From contig NZ_SSBK01000014.1 in the NCBI RefSeq assembly GCF_004795035.1, positions 62,001-126,000 of the forward strand: a stretch of 64,000 nt of DNA, read 5' to 3'. Every line of letters starts with the position of its first letter. Within the stretch, counting starts at the first letter, position 1. The notes beneath the pieces were generated by a model. The model did no database searches. It had not been told where the DNA came from and worked only from the letters and a program-made list of their open reading frames with translations. The position numbers were made by a program, and so were the translations under genes. This stretch comes from Streptomyces sp. A0958 (lineage in GTDB: Bacteria > Actinomycetota > Actinomycetes > Streptomycetales > Streptomycetaceae). Shown here in pieces: positions 36,824-45,388 of this stretch.

Positions 36824-37984
36824 CTACTCCCGGGCCAGCCCGAACCGGGCGCGCAGCCCGGTGCGTTCGTCCGTCGCGACCGACGCGGCGCCGTCCGCCA
36901 CCGTCTCGTACACCGCGAGGATGTCCGCCCCGACCGTCGACCAGTCGAAGCGCCGGACGTGGGCGCTGCCGCGTTCGCGCAGCTGTGCGCGCCGCTCCGG
37001 GTCGCCCAGCAGCCGGACCGCTGCGACGGCCAGCGCCTCCGCGTTCTCGTTGGTAAACAGCTCGCCCGCCGCGCCCTGGTCCAGTACCTGCGCGAAGGCG
37101 TCCAGATCGCTGGCGAGGACCGGCGCGCCCGCCGACATCGCCTCGACCAGGATGATGCCGAAGCTCTCGCCCCCGGTGTTGGGCGCCACGTACACGTCGA
37201 CGCTGCGCAGCAGCCGCGCCTTGTCCTCGTCGCTGACCATCCCCAGGAACTCGACGCGTCCACGCATCTGTTCGGGCAGCGAGGCGACGGCCTCCTCCTC
37301 GTCGCCCCGGCCGGCCACCAGCAGCCGGGTCTCCGGGCGGGCGGCCAGGATCGCGGGCAGCGCCCGCATCAGGACGGGCAGGCCCTTGCGGGGCTCGTCG
37401 ATGCGCCCGATGAAGCCGATCGTGCCGCCCTGCCACTCCGGCCGGGGCTCGGCGCCGGCGAAGAACCCGACGTCCACGCCGTTCGGGATGACCACGGCGT
37501 CGCCGCCCAGGTGCTCGACCAGGGTCCGGCGCGCGTACTCGCTGACCGCGATGCGCGCGCTGATCTTCTCCAGGGCGGGCTGCAGGATCGGGTACGCGGC
37601 GATCATCGCCCGGGAGCGCGGGTTGGACGTGTGGAACGTGGCGACGATCGGCCCCTGCGCCGCCCAGCACGTCAGCAGCCCGAGCGACGGCGAGGTCGGC
37701 TCGTGGATGTGGATGACGTCGAAGGTGCCCTCGTGCAGCCAGCGCCGCACCCGCGCCGCCGACAGGAAACCGAAGTTCAGCCGCGCCACCGAGCCGTTGT
37801 ACGGCACGGGCACGGCCCGGCCGGCGGAGACCACGTACGGGGGCAGCGGCGTCTCGTCGTCGGCGGGCGCCAGCACGGACACCTGGTGGCCGAGCCGGAT
37901 CAGGTGCTCGGCCAGGTCGCGGATGTGGAACTGCACACCGCCCGGTACGTCCCAGGAGTACGGGCAGACGATGCCGATCTTCAC
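36824..37984 (-). CDS. pimA: Phosphatidyl-myo-inositol mannosyltransferase PimA
   Basis: 386 residues, GT4 family, GT-B fold. It transfers the first mannose from GDP-mannose to phosphatidylinositol on the inner face of the membrane. The N-terminal MKIGIVCPYSWDVPGGVQFH carries the Gly-Gly loop. HIHEPTSPS contains the catalytic His region, and VPNGVD-like VIPNGVDVGFF, GRIDEPRKGLPVL and PNTGGESFGIILVEAMSAG (EX7E motif) are present. The ATG overlaps the patA stop (ATGA). The neighbours confirm the pathway. Confidence 0.93.
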   Translation of the reverse strand: MKIGIVCPYSWDVPGGVQFHIRDLAEHLIRLGHQVSVLAPADDETPLPPYVVSAGRAVPVPYNGSVARLNFGFLSAARVRRWLHEGTFDVIHIHEPTSPSLGLLTCWAAQGPIVATFHTSNPRSRAMIAAYPILQPALEKISARIAVSEYARRTLVEHLGGDAVVIPNGVDVGFFAGAEPRPEWQGGTIGFIGRIDEPRKGLPVLMRALPAILAARPETRLLVAGRGDEEEAVASLPEQMRGRVEFLGMVSDEDKARLLRSVDVYVAPNTGGESFGIILVEAMSAGAPVLASDLDAFAQVLDQGAAGELFTNENAEALAVAAVRLLGDPERRAQLRERGSAHVRRFDWSTVGADILAVYETVADGAASVATDERTGLRARFGLARE

Positions 37985-38949
37985 TGCTGGTCTCCGCCCT
38001 GCTGGTCTCCGCGGGGTTCGAGGTCGGCGAGCCAGAGCCGTTGCAGCATGTGCCAGTCCTCCGGGTGCTCGGCGATACCCAGGGCGAACGCGTCGGCCAG
38101 GGCCTGTGTCATCGAGGACGTCCTGTGCGCCCGGTCACCTGACCCGGGCACCTCGACCGGCGGGTGGACTCGCGCCTTCATCACCGGCGTGTCGTCGTAC
38201 GAGAGGGTCACCGGCAGCAGCAGCGCACCGGTCTGCTGGGCCAGCAGCGCGGGGCCCGCCGGCATCCGGGCCGTGTCGCCGAAGAACGACACCTCGACGC
38301 CCGACGCCGACAGATCGCGGTCGGCGACCAGGCAGACGAGACCGCCCGCCCGCAGCCGGCGCGCCAGCATCCCGAACGCGGCCCCGCCGTTGTGCGGCAG
38401 CACCTCCATGCCCAGCCCCTCGCGGTAGGCGACGAACCGGTCGTACAGCGATTCGGGCTTCAGGCGCTCGGCGACCGTGGTGAACGGCACCTTCAGGTCC
38501 GTGGTGACCCACGCCCCCGCCAGGTCCCAGTTCCCCAGGTGGGGCAGGGCGAGAATGACCCCGTTCCCGGCGTCGAGCCCTTCCGTCAGCCGGTGCGCGT
38601 CCGTCACGTCGATGGACGCCTTGATCCGCTCCGGGCTCCAGGTGGGCAGCCGGAACGACTCCATCCAGTAGCGCATGTACGAGCGCATCCCGGCCCGCGA
38701 CAGGGCGGCGAGCCGGGCCGGGTCGGCGTCCGGCACGACCCGCGCCAGGTTGGCCTCCAGACGCAGCACGCTCTTGCCGCGCCGCTTCCAGACCTGGTCG
38801 GCGAGGGTACGGAACAGGGCGCGGGCGGCCGGTTCGGGGAGCGTCTTGACGGCGGCCCAGCCCAGCCCGTACAGCGCGTCGCTCAGCCGCTCCCCGGGAC
38901 CGGGCTTCGGGTCCGGTCCGGGCTTCGCATCCCCGCCGGCGCCGCTCAC
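37981..38949 (-). CDS. patA: Phosphatidylinositol mannoside acyltransferase
   Basis: 322 residues of the LpxL/HtrB-like acyltransferase family. It adds a fatty acyl chain to the mannose of PIM. The catalytic HX4D-type motif appears as LPHLGNWDLAG (~139-149). TVAERLKPESLYDRFV and FFGDTARMPAGPALLA follow. A short Pro/Gly/Asp-rich N-terminus (PGPDPKPGPGERLS) precedes the domain. GTG 38949 overlaps the upstream CDP-alcohol transferase stop (GTGA); the stop overlaps pimA. The tight overlaps indicate one operon. Confidence 0.92.
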   Translation of the reverse strand: MSGAGGDAKPGPDPKPGPGERLSDALYGLGWAAVKTLPEPAARALFRTLADQVWKRRGKSVLRLEANLARVVPDADPARLAALSRAGMRSYMRYWMESFRLPTWSPERIKASIDVTDAHRLTEGLDAGNGVILALPHLGNWDLAGAWVTTDLKVPFTTVAERLKPESLYDRFVAYREGLGMEVLPHNGGAAFGMLARRLRAGGLVCLVADRDLSASGVEVSFFGDTARMPAGPALLAQQTGALLLPVTLSYDDTPVMKARVHPPVEVPGSGDRAHRTSSMTQALADAFALGIAEHPEDWHMLQRLWLADLEPRGDQQGGDQQ

Positions 38950-39587
38950 TGCGCGGCCGCGTCGGCCTCGGCGGACTCGCGGCGCACGGTGACGACCCGC
39001 TGCACCAACGTCACGAGGCTGCCCGCGGCGACGACCCACAGTGCGATCGGCAGCAGGATCTGGATGCCCGGCACACCGAACTTGTGCAGACCCGCGAAAC
39101 CGGCGGCCACCAGCGAGATCACCAGGCGCTCGGCACGCTCCACGAGCCCGTTGACCGCGACCGGCAGCCCGATCGACTCACCGCGCGCCTTCGTGTACGA
39201 GACCACCTGACCGCTCGCCAGGCAGAAGATCGCGACCGCGCACAGGATGTTGTCGTCGCCGCTGCCCGCGTACCAGAGGGCGAAGCCGGCGAAGATCGCG
39301 CCGTCGGCCACCCGGTCGAGCGTGGAGTCGAGGAACGCCCCCCACCGGCTGGAGATACCGGCCTGGCGCGCCATGTTCCCGTCGACGAGGTCGGAGAACA
39401 CGAAGATCGTGATGACGATCGTGCCCCAGAAGAACTCCCCCATCGGGAAGAAGACCAGCGCACCGGCCATCACCCCGGCCGTGCCGATCAGGGTGACCGC
39501 GTCGGGGCTCACGCCGAGGCGGAGGAGCAGTGCGGCGAACGGCGTGAGGACACGCGTGAAAAAGGCACGCGCGTACTTGTTCAGCAT
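38946..39587 (-). CDS. pgsA: Phosphatidylinositol phosphate synthase (CDP-alcohol phosphatidyltransferase)
   Basis: 213 residues, six predicted membrane helices. It condenses CDP-diacylglycerol with inositol-1-phosphate to PI-phosphate, the committed step of PI lipid synthesis in actinobacteria. The full CDP-alcohol phosphotransferase motif D-x2-D-G-x2-A-R-x8-G-x3-D-x3-D is visible as DLVDGNMARQ, then GAFLDSTLDR. Assignment as PIP synthase rather than PG-phosphate synthase rests on its neighbours patA and pimA. ATG 39587 lies 46 bases from a very large palindrome, which would be in the 5' leader. Confidence 0.92.
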   Translation of the reverse strand: MLNKYARAFFTRVLTPFAALLLRLGVSPDAVTLIGTAGVMAGALVFFPMGEFFWGTIVITIFVFSDLVDGNMARQAGISSRWGAFLDSTLDRVADGAIFAGFALWYAGSGDDNILCAVAIFCLASGQVVSYTKARGESIGLPVAVNGLVERAERLVISLVAAGFAGLHKFGVPGIQILLPIALWVVAAGSLVTLVQRVVTVRRESAEADAAAQ

Positions 39588-39632
39588 GGCCTTCCCGAGG
39601 GGTCGGTGGGCCGCGTGGCCCCGTCGGCCACC

Positions 39633-39804
39633 GGCTGGAGGGTGCTGAAGGTCCTGGCCGGATCAGGGAGCGGCGTCCGGTGCGTGCGGCTGCGAGGCGC
39701 CGGAGCGTCGCCATGGCTGAGCCATGGCGGCGTTTCGGCAACGCCGCAGACGCGCGTGCCGGGCGCCGCGAGCCCGGCCAGGGCCTTCAGCACCCTCCGA
39801 GCCC
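39633..39804. repeat. ~170-bp imperfect palindrome upstream of the PI lipid operon
   Basis: Outer arms ggagggtgctgaaggtcctg (from 39637) and their reverse complement ending at 39798 match at 23 of 24 positions. The centre is a perfect cgccatggct-g-agccatggcg (39709-39729). A nested gcggcgtt/aacgccgc hairpin lies at 39727-39747 in the right arm. The whole block can fold into one giant stem on either strand. It sits between the pgsA start and the EF-G remnant. Confidence 0.9.
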
Positions 39805-39959
39805 ATCGTAGTCACGCCCGGCAGCGGTCACCGTCCGGGCACCCCGGCCCGCGACGTAGGGACGCGACCGGAATGGAGTGCAAAGCTCGAACCACCGCGG
39901 GCGTCGCCGTAGCCGCCGCGCCGGCTCCCGTGCCCGTCCACCGGTCGGCGGAAGGCACG

Positions 39960-40292
39960 CATCATGGGCCCTGGCCCTGCGCGAGGCCGCCGCCGACGCG
40001 CACGGCCAGTTCCTGGAACCCGTCGCCGAGGTCCGCGTCCTCGTCCCCGACGACTACGTCGGCCCGGTCATGAGCGACCTCTCGGGCCGCCGCGGCCGGG
40101 TCACCGGCACCGAACAGTCTGGGCTCGGGACGCACCCTCGTACGCGCCGACGTCCCGGAGCCGGAGATCGGGCGGTACGCGGTCGACCTGCGTTCGCCGA
40201 CCCATGGAACCGGCCGGTTCGCCCGCTCGTACGCCCGCCACGAACCCGTGCCCGCACAGCTCGCCGACCGCGTCCGCGCCCAGGACGGGTGA
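39960..40292 (+). pseudogene. Frameshifted C-terminal remnant of an elongation factor G-like protein
   Basis: Only EF-G domain IV/V material remains. From 39965 one frame reads WALALREAAADAHGQFLEP, then VAEVRVLVPDDYVGPVMSDL and SGRRGRVTGTEQS. After one surplus base near 40121 a second frame continues as GSGRTLVRADVPEPEIGRYA, VDLRSPTHGTGRFARSYARH and so on, to a TGA at 40290-40292. This is the typical C-terminus of EF-G/EF-G2/TetM-like GTPases. The GTPase domain and domains II-III are absent. Both the truncation and the frameshift mark it as a dead gene. No other EF-G is present in the window. Confidence 0.85.
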
Positions 40293-40433
40293 CCTGGAGG
40301 CACCACTCCCCCGCACGTTGTCCACAGGGCCGGACGGCGCACGTATCCGGACGATACGCTGGGGCCCCAGCTCAGAAAGTGTGCCGGGCACGGCAGTTGG
40401 GAAACAGCCGCAGGAGCGGTTCCTCGGTGGCGA

Positions 40434-42116
40434 GTGGGGGCGACAGTGGCCAGCAACGGATTCGATTTCTCTCCCGGAGCGCAGATTCCGCTCCAGGGGT
40501 CGGCAGGCGCGGCGGTGGCGACCAACGCCCTCGCCTCCGCCGCGTATCGCGACAGCCCGGTGGAGGACATCCTCAAAGCCAACAGCGAGTGGCACAAGTC
40601 CGAGGTGAAGGCGGGCCGTTCCAAGTTCCTGAAGTCGGACTACTTCAAGCCCAACCTCGGCGAGGCCTTCTCCCGCGCCGTCCAGGAACGCATGCTGGGC
40701 GGTGCGCGCAAGGCCCTCATCCAGTCCTTCGGCAGCGACCCGCAGACCGTTGTTGAGCACTGCCTCTCCGCGTCCCGCCTGCGCAAGGCCCGCGACACCA
40801 AACTCACCGCCGTCACCGCCCTGTTCGGCTTCGTGTTCCTGCCCGGCATGCTGATGTGGGTCATCGCCTTCCGTGTGCGCGACAGCTTCGCCAAGACCAA
40901 GGACAAGCTCCTCACCACCCTCGGCAACAGCCTGCTGCCCCTCGTCGGCATCGGCGTGATCTTCCTCCTGATCAAGCTCCCGCTGACCGGATTCCTCGGG
41001 CTCTACCTCCGCGCCATGGTCGTCGCCCCGGTCATCGGCTGGTTCCTCGCCAAACGGATCGCGGAGAAGTCCGCCCAGGACCTGCGCACCCGCTGGGAGG
41101 GCCTGCTCTCCGGGGGCGGTGTCACCGCCAAGATCCCCGAAGCGGTCCCGAAGAACCCCAGCGAGACCTCCCGCGAGGCTCTGCGCCAGGGCCTGGAGAA
41201 GCTCTCCGCCGAACAGCAGTCCAACTCGGTGTTCTACGCCGGCCCCAAGGGCATCCTCGGCATGGGCACCCGCTGGGGCAGTTGGCAGCTCGCCGAGGAC
41301 CTCGTCGCCAAGGACCCCGGAAAGGAATTCCACCAGTTCCGCAGCTGGGACCTGATCCGCGTCATCCACGACCAGCTCAAGATGCTGGAGCGCGGCCCCC
41401 TGAACACCGGCGGATTTCCCACCCCCTCGGTCACGCACTGGATCGTCTCGCCCGTCGGTGAGAACGCCGACTCCGTCACCCGCCGCGAGGGCGAGGACGT
41501 CGCCACCTTCCAGATCAAGCCCCACGAGATACAGCGGATCTGCAACCACCAGCAGTTCGGCGGCGGCGACCGGCACTACCTCGGCGTGCAGTTCACCCTC
41601 TGGGACGGCCAGCTCGTCATCACCATGATGATCACCGTCACCGTCCTCTTCGAGACCCTGCGCATCGAGGTCACCGGACACGCGCTCGGCCCCGTCCACT
41701 CCCTCTTCACCAGCAAGCCCGCCGCCAAGACGAGGACGGTCAACAAGACCGTCAGGTTCTGGGAGACCCGCGACATCACCCTCTCCCTGGTCGACGCCCA
41801 CGAAGTCACCCGCCTCGCCCTGCGCGCCCCCTTCACCTGGTACCCGCCGCTCCTGGACTACCTCGGCGGCAAGATCGCCCTGCCCGAGCCGTTCGGCCTG
41901 CGGCACGCCTGGGCCGAGAAGCCGTGGCGCCACCGCTTCATGGCCGACGACGCGATGCGCGCCGCCGCCCCCGTCCTGCGCGTCGTGCACAACGCCGCCG
42001 TGAAGGTCCTGGACGAGAACGGCGTCGACACCGAACGCTTCACCAACCGCTCCTCGATACTGAGCGGCCTCGTCCAGGACCCCTCTCCCCGCAAGGCCGA
42101 CCTGTACGACGCGTAA
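40434..42116 (+). CDS. Membrane protein of unknown function, ~560 residues
   Basis: 560 residues. Two hydrophobic segments lie near 125-145 (LTAVTALFGFVFLPGMLMWV) and 160-190 (LLPLVGIGVIFLLIKLPLTG), with a third weak segment around 400 (LVITMMITVTVLFETLRIEV). N- and C-terminal parts are soluble-looking, with a GTRWGSWQLAEDLV stretch and an RDITLSLVDAHEVTRLALR block. I do not recognise the family. Start ambiguous: GTG at 40434, or GTG at 40446 preceded by GGGGG. A 40-bp perfect palindrome follows the stop, and the HIT gene converges. Confidence 0.75.
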   Translation: MGATVASNGFDFSPGAQIPLQGSAGAAVATNALASAAYRDSPVEDILKANSEWHKSEVKAGRSKFLKSDYFKPNLGEAFSRAVQERMLGGARKALIQSFGSDPQTVVEHCLSASRLRKARDTKLTAVTALFGFVFLPGMLMWVIAFRVRDSFAKTKDKLLTTLGNSLLPLVGIGVIFLLIKLPLTGFLGLYLRAMVVAPVIGWFLAKRIAEKSAQDLRTRWEGLLSGGGVTAKIPEAVPKNPSETSREALRQGLEKLSAEQQSNSVFYAGPKGILGMGTRWGSWQLAEDLVAKDPGKEFHQFRSWDLIRVIHDQLKMLERGPLNTGGFPTPSVTHWIVSPVGENADSVTRREGEDVATFQIKPHEIQRICNHQQFGGGDRHYLGVQFTLWDGQLVITMMITVTVLFETLRIEVTGHALGPVHSLFTSKPAAKTRTVNKTVRFWETRDITLSLVDAHEVTRLALRAPFTWYPPLLDYLGGKIALPEPFGLRHAWAEKPWRHRFMADDAMRAAAPVLRVVHNAAVKVLDENGVDTERFTNRSSILSGLVQDPSPRKADLYDA

Positions 42117-42129
42117 CCACGCACGTACG

Positions 42130-42169
42130 CGTGTGGGGCACCCCGGAACGTTCCGGGGTGCCCCACACG
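42130..42169. terminator. 40-bp perfect palindrome between convergent genes
   Basis: cgtgtggggcaccccggaac (42130-42149) is followed without spacer by its exact reverse complement (42150-42169). It lies 14 bases after each of the two converging stop codons, so it most likely acts as a bidirectional terminator. Confidence 0.85.
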
Positions 42170-42182
42170 GTGAGCCCGGCGA

Positions 42183-42737
42183 TCAGGCAGCGGCGGCCGG
42201 CCAGGCGTCCGCCAGCATCTTCCGCGTGTCCGCCAGCAGCTGCGGCAGCACCCGCGTGTGCCCCACCACCGGCATGAAGTTGGCGTCGCCACCCCACCGG
42301 GGCACCAGGTGCTGATGCAGGTGCGCGGCGATCCCGGCCCCCGCCACCGCGCCCTGGTTCATCCCGATGTTGAAACCGTGCGCCCCCGAAGCCGCCCGCA
42401 GCGCGGTCATCGCCCGCTTGGTGAAGTCGGCCAGCTCCACCGTCTCCGGACCGTCCAGCTCGGTGTAGTCCGCGACATGCCGGTACGGCACGACCATCAG
42501 GTGCCCGCCGTTGTACGGATACAGATTCAGCACGGCGTAGACCTTCTCACCGCGCGCCACGACGAGCCCGTCCTCGTCCGACAGCGCCGGAATGCCACAG
42601 AACGGACAGCCGTCCCCGGCCTCCGGGCCGGTCGGCTTGTTCTCGCCCTGGATGTACGCCATCCGGTGGGGCGTCCACAGGCGCTGGAACGCGTCGGGCG
42701 TCCCCACTCCGATCTGCTGCTCCGGCTCACTCGTCAT
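42183..42737 (-). CDS. HIT domain protein (nucleotide hydrolase/phosphorylase type)
   Basis: 184 residues. Histidine-triad fold: the catalytic motif HLHQHLVPRW at ~148-157. CPFCG (~44-48) and downstream His residues suggest the zinc-binding Ap4A phosphorylase/hydrolase-like branch of actinobacterial HIT proteins. LNLYPYNGGHLMVVPYRHV is the usual strand-helix block. ATG 42737 (MTSEPEQQIG) is preferred over a codon at 42749. It probably acts on dinucleoside polyphosphates or AMP conjugates. thrS lies upstream on the same strand but is separated by a remnant and a terminator. Confidence 0.9.
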   Translation of the reverse strand: MTSEPEQQIGVGTPDAFQRLWTPHRMAYIQGENKPTGPEAGDGCPFCGIPALSDEDGLVVARGEKVYAVLNLYPYNGGHLMVVPYRHVADYTELDGPETVELADFTKRAMTALRAASGAHGFNIGMNQGAVAGAGIAAHLHQHLVPRWGGDANFMPVVGHTRVLPQLLADTRKMLADAWPAAAA

Positions 42738-42815
42738 GCCGATCAGCATATTGCTTCACCTGTGCGGAGCGTGTCGCCGGGGCCGATCCCGTTCACGCAC
42801 CGCGATCCTGAGCCC

Positions 42816-43082
42816 ATGAGCGCGCACCCCGGACCGGCCCCCTACCGCTCTCACCCGCTGGGGGGCAGTGCAGGTGTGCACGGCCGTCCAGGAGCGGCAC
42901 GACCAGCGACGACCGTGGGCTACGGGGATGCCGTGCCGGTGACGGCGGGCGGCCGGGTCGTCGCGGCGGGCCTGATGGTGTGCGGCCTCGGGTTGCCGGG
43001 GGCGGTGACGGGCGCGTTCTCGTGGTGGCCGATCCAGGTGTTCCGGCGGGAGGACGAGAAGGGGCCCCCGGGGAGCGGGTAG
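42816..43082 (+). pseudogene. Remnant of a potassium channel (selectivity filter only)
   Basis: An 88-codon frame whose middle reads ATTVGYGDAVPVTAGGR, the K+ channel selectivity filter TVGYGD, followed by a hydrophobic stretch (VVAAGLMVCGLGLPGAVTGA) like the inner helix and a basic/acidic end. The outer helix and pore helix are missing; in their place is a non-hydrophobic sequence (HGRPGAARP). I infer a decayed two-helix channel gene. The last codons overlap the thrS terminator arm. It could be translated, but it could not form a channel alone. Confidence 0.7.
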
Positions 43083-43100
43083 CTCGCCGGGGGCCCCTTC
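43058..43100 (-). terminator. Terminator of thrS
   Basis: gaaggggcccccgg (43058-43071) and ccgggggccccttc (43087-43100) form a perfect 14-bp stem. An inner gagc/gctc pairing shortens the loop. It lies 12 bases past the thrS stop. Confidence 0.85.
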
Positions 43101-43111
43101 GAAGACGCGGC

Positions 43112-45088
43112 TCAGACCTGGACGCGGTCCTCCACGGCCTTGGCGATCTTGGCGAGGGCGTCCTCGACCGGGATGCCGTTCTCCTGCGAACCGTCGCGGT
43201 AGCGGAAGGAGACGGCACCGTTGGCCATGTCCTCGTCACCAGCGATGATCATGAACGGCACCTTGGCCCGCTGCTGGTTCCTGATCTTCTTCTGCATGCG
43301 GTCCGAGGAGGCGTCCACGTCCACCCGCAGTCCCTGCTTGCGCGCCTTGGCGGCGAACTCCTGGAGGTACGGGATGTGGGTGTCGCCGATCGGGATGCCG
43401 ACCGCCTGGACCGGGGCCAGCCAGACCGGGAACGCACCCGCGTAGTGCTCAAGCAGCACCGCGAAGAAACGCTCGATGGAGCCGAACAGCGCGCGGTGGA
43501 TCATGACCGGGCGCTGCTTGGAGCCGTCCGGGCCGGTGTATTCCAGGTCGAAGCGCTCCGGCAGGTTGAAGTCGAGCTGGACGGTCGACATCTGCCAGGT
43601 ACGGCCGATGGCGTCCCGCGCCTGCACCGAGATCTTCGGGCCGTAGAACGCGGCGCCGCCCGGGTCCGGGACCAGCGGCAGGCCCTGCTTCTCGGCGACC
43701 TGGCGCAGCGTCTCGGTGGCCTCTTCCCAGGTCTCGTCGGAGCCGACGAACTTGGACTCGTCCTTGGTGGACAGCTCCAGGTAGAAGTCGGTGAGCCCGT
43801 AGTCGCGGAGCAGGTTCAGGACGAAGGTGAGCGTCCGGTCCAGCTCCTCGGCCATCTGCTCCTTGGTGCAGTAGATGTGCGCGTCGTCCTGCGTGAAGCC
43901 GCGCGAGCGGGTCAGGCCGTGCACGACGCCCGACTTCTCGTACCGGTACACCGTGCCGAACTCAAAGAGCCTCAAGGGCAGTTCACGGTAGGAGCGGCCG
44001 CGCGCGTCGAAGATCAGGTTGTGCATCGGGCAGTTCATCGGCTTGAGGTAGTAGTCCACCCCGTCGTCGAGCTGCATGGGCGGGTACATGCCGTCGGCGT
44101 ACCAGTCCAGGTGGCCGGACTTCTCGAAGAGCTTGCCCTTGGTGGCGTGCGGCGAGTAGACGAACTCGTAGCCCTCCTCCTCGTGGCGGCGGCGCGAGTA
44201 GTCCTCCATGGCCCGGCGGATGATGCCGCCCTTGGGGTGGAAGACGGCGAGGCCGGGGCCGATCTCGTCGGGGAAGGAGAAGAGGTCCAACTCGTTGCCG
44301 AGTTTGCGGTGGTCCCTCTTGGCGGCCTCCTCCAGGAACTCCAGGTGCGCCTTCAGCTCGTCCTTGGTGGGCCAGGCGGTGCCGTAGATGCGCTGGAGCA
44401 TCGGGTTGCGCTCGCTGCCCCGCCAGTACGCGGCAGCGTTCCGCATCAGCTTGAAGGCCGGGATGAACCGGGTGGTGGGCAGGTGCGGGCCCCGGCAGAG
44501 GTCCTTCCAGCACAGCTCGCCGGTCTTCGGGTCGAGGTTGTCGTAGATGGTCAGCTCGCCGCCGCCCACCTCGACGTCCGCGCCGTCGTCCGAGGAGGCG
44601 GAGCCCTTGATGCCGATGAGCTCCAGCTTGTACGGCTCGCCGGCCAGCTCCTCGCGGGCGGCCTCGTCCGTCACGACCCGGCGGGAGAACTTCTGGCCCC
44701 GCTTCTGGATCTCCTGCATCTTCTTCTCGATGGCCTTGAGATCCTCGGGCGTGAACGGCTTCTCGACGTCGAAGTCGTAGTAGAAGCCGTCCTTGACCGG
44801 CGGGCCGATGCCGAGCTTGGCCTCGGGGTGCAGCTCCTGCACGGCCTGGGCCATCACGTGCGCGGTGGAGTGCCGCAGGATGTTGAGGCCGTCCTCGGAG
44901 GAGATCTCGACGGGCTCGACGGTCTCGCCGTCCTTGAGCTCGTAGGCGAGGTCCTTCAGCTCACCGGCGACGCGGGCGGCGACGACGGTGCGCTCGCCGG
45001 GGAAGAGCTCGGCTGCCGTAGTGCCCGTCGTCACCACGCGCTCTTCCCGCTCGGAATCGCGTTGGATGGTCACACGGACGTCTGACAC
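43112..45088 (-). CDS. thrS: Threonine--tRNA ligase
   Basis: 658 residues. Domains in order: N-terminal TGS (SDVRVTIQRDSEREERVV), editing-like domain with HSTAHVMAQAV, and class II catalytic core with zinc-site Cys in KPMNCPMHN. Motif 2 is GTVYRYEKSGVVHGLTRSRG and motif 3 HRALFGSIERFFAVLLEHYA. The C-terminal anticodon-binding domain follows. GTG 45088 is preferred because GGAGAG lies 5 bases upstream and SDVRVTIQ matches the TGS start. No T-box leader is recognisable upstream. Confidence 0.97.
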   Translation of the reverse strand: MSDVRVTIQRDSEREERVVTTGTTAAELFPGERTVVAARVAGELKDLAYELKDGETVEPVEISSEDGLNILRHSTAHVMAQAVQELHPEAKLGIGPPVKDGFYYDFDVEKPFTPEDLKAIEKKMQEIQKRGQKFSRRVVTDEAAREELAGEPYKLELIGIKGSASSDDGADVEVGGGELTIYDNLDPKTGELCWKDLCRGPHLPTTRFIPAFKLMRNAAAYWRGSERNPMLQRIYGTAWPTKDELKAHLEFLEEAAKRDHRKLGNELDLFSFPDEIGPGLAVFHPKGGIIRRAMEDYSRRRHEEEGYEFVYSPHATKGKLFEKSGHLDWYADGMYPPMQLDDGVDYYLKPMNCPMHNLIFDARGRSYRELPLRLFEFGTVYRYEKSGVVHGLTRSRGFTQDDAHIYCTKEQMAEELDRTLTFVLNLLRDYGLTDFYLELSTKDESKFVGSDETWEEATETLRQVAEKQGLPLVPDPGGAAFYGPKISVQARDAIGRTWQMSTVQLDFNLPERFDLEYTGPDGSKQRPVMIHRALFGSIERFFAVLLEHYAGAFPVWLAPVQAVGIPIGDTHIPYLQEFAAKARKQGLRVDVDASSDRMQKKIRNQQRAKVPFMIIAGDEDMANGAVSFRYRDGSQENGIPVEDALAKIAKAVEDRVQV

Positions 45089-45203
45089 CGGTCTCTCCTG
45101 ACTCAGGGGGTGCACCGCATTCCTCTAGCGAGTGCAGAGGGAATCGTACCGAGCCGACGGTCCCCATTGCGAAAGGGCCGCATACCGGCGGCCCCCGCCC
45201 GCG

Positions 45204-45388
45204 CTACTCCCCCGCGCACGCCTCCTCGAAGGAGTCGACGTTCTCCTGGAGCGACTTCGTCAACCGGTCCCGTTCCTCGTCGTCCACCTGCACCGGAACG
45301 ACCTGCGAAGCCCCGGTCGGCCGCCGGAAGCCGCCCCGGCCCTCCAGCCTGCCCTCCACCCGGACCGGCAGCCCCACGAGGTGGGCCT
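45204..45388 (-). pseudogene. C-terminal gene remnant (unidentified)
   Basis: The minus-strand frame ends LPVRVEGRLEGRGGFRRPTG, then ASQVVPVQVDDEERDRLTKS and LQENVDSFEEACAGE before the stop. It has good actinobacterial codon bias, but upstream of about 45388 the frame degenerates into the shadow of the plus-strand remnant. No start codon or ribosome-binding site supports an intact gene. Family not recognised. Confidence 0.45.

Noticed and set aside
39581..39793. 70-residue minus-strand frame covering the palindrome upstream of pgsA
   Set aside because: The similar peptides on both strands follow from the palindrome itself; no start signal was found and the frame runs into pgsA.
45089..45203. 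Search for a T-box or threonine attenuator ahead of thrS
   Set aside because: Only a short imperfect hairpin near 45119-45144 is visible; there is no T-box sequence, specifier loop or Thr-rich leader peptide.
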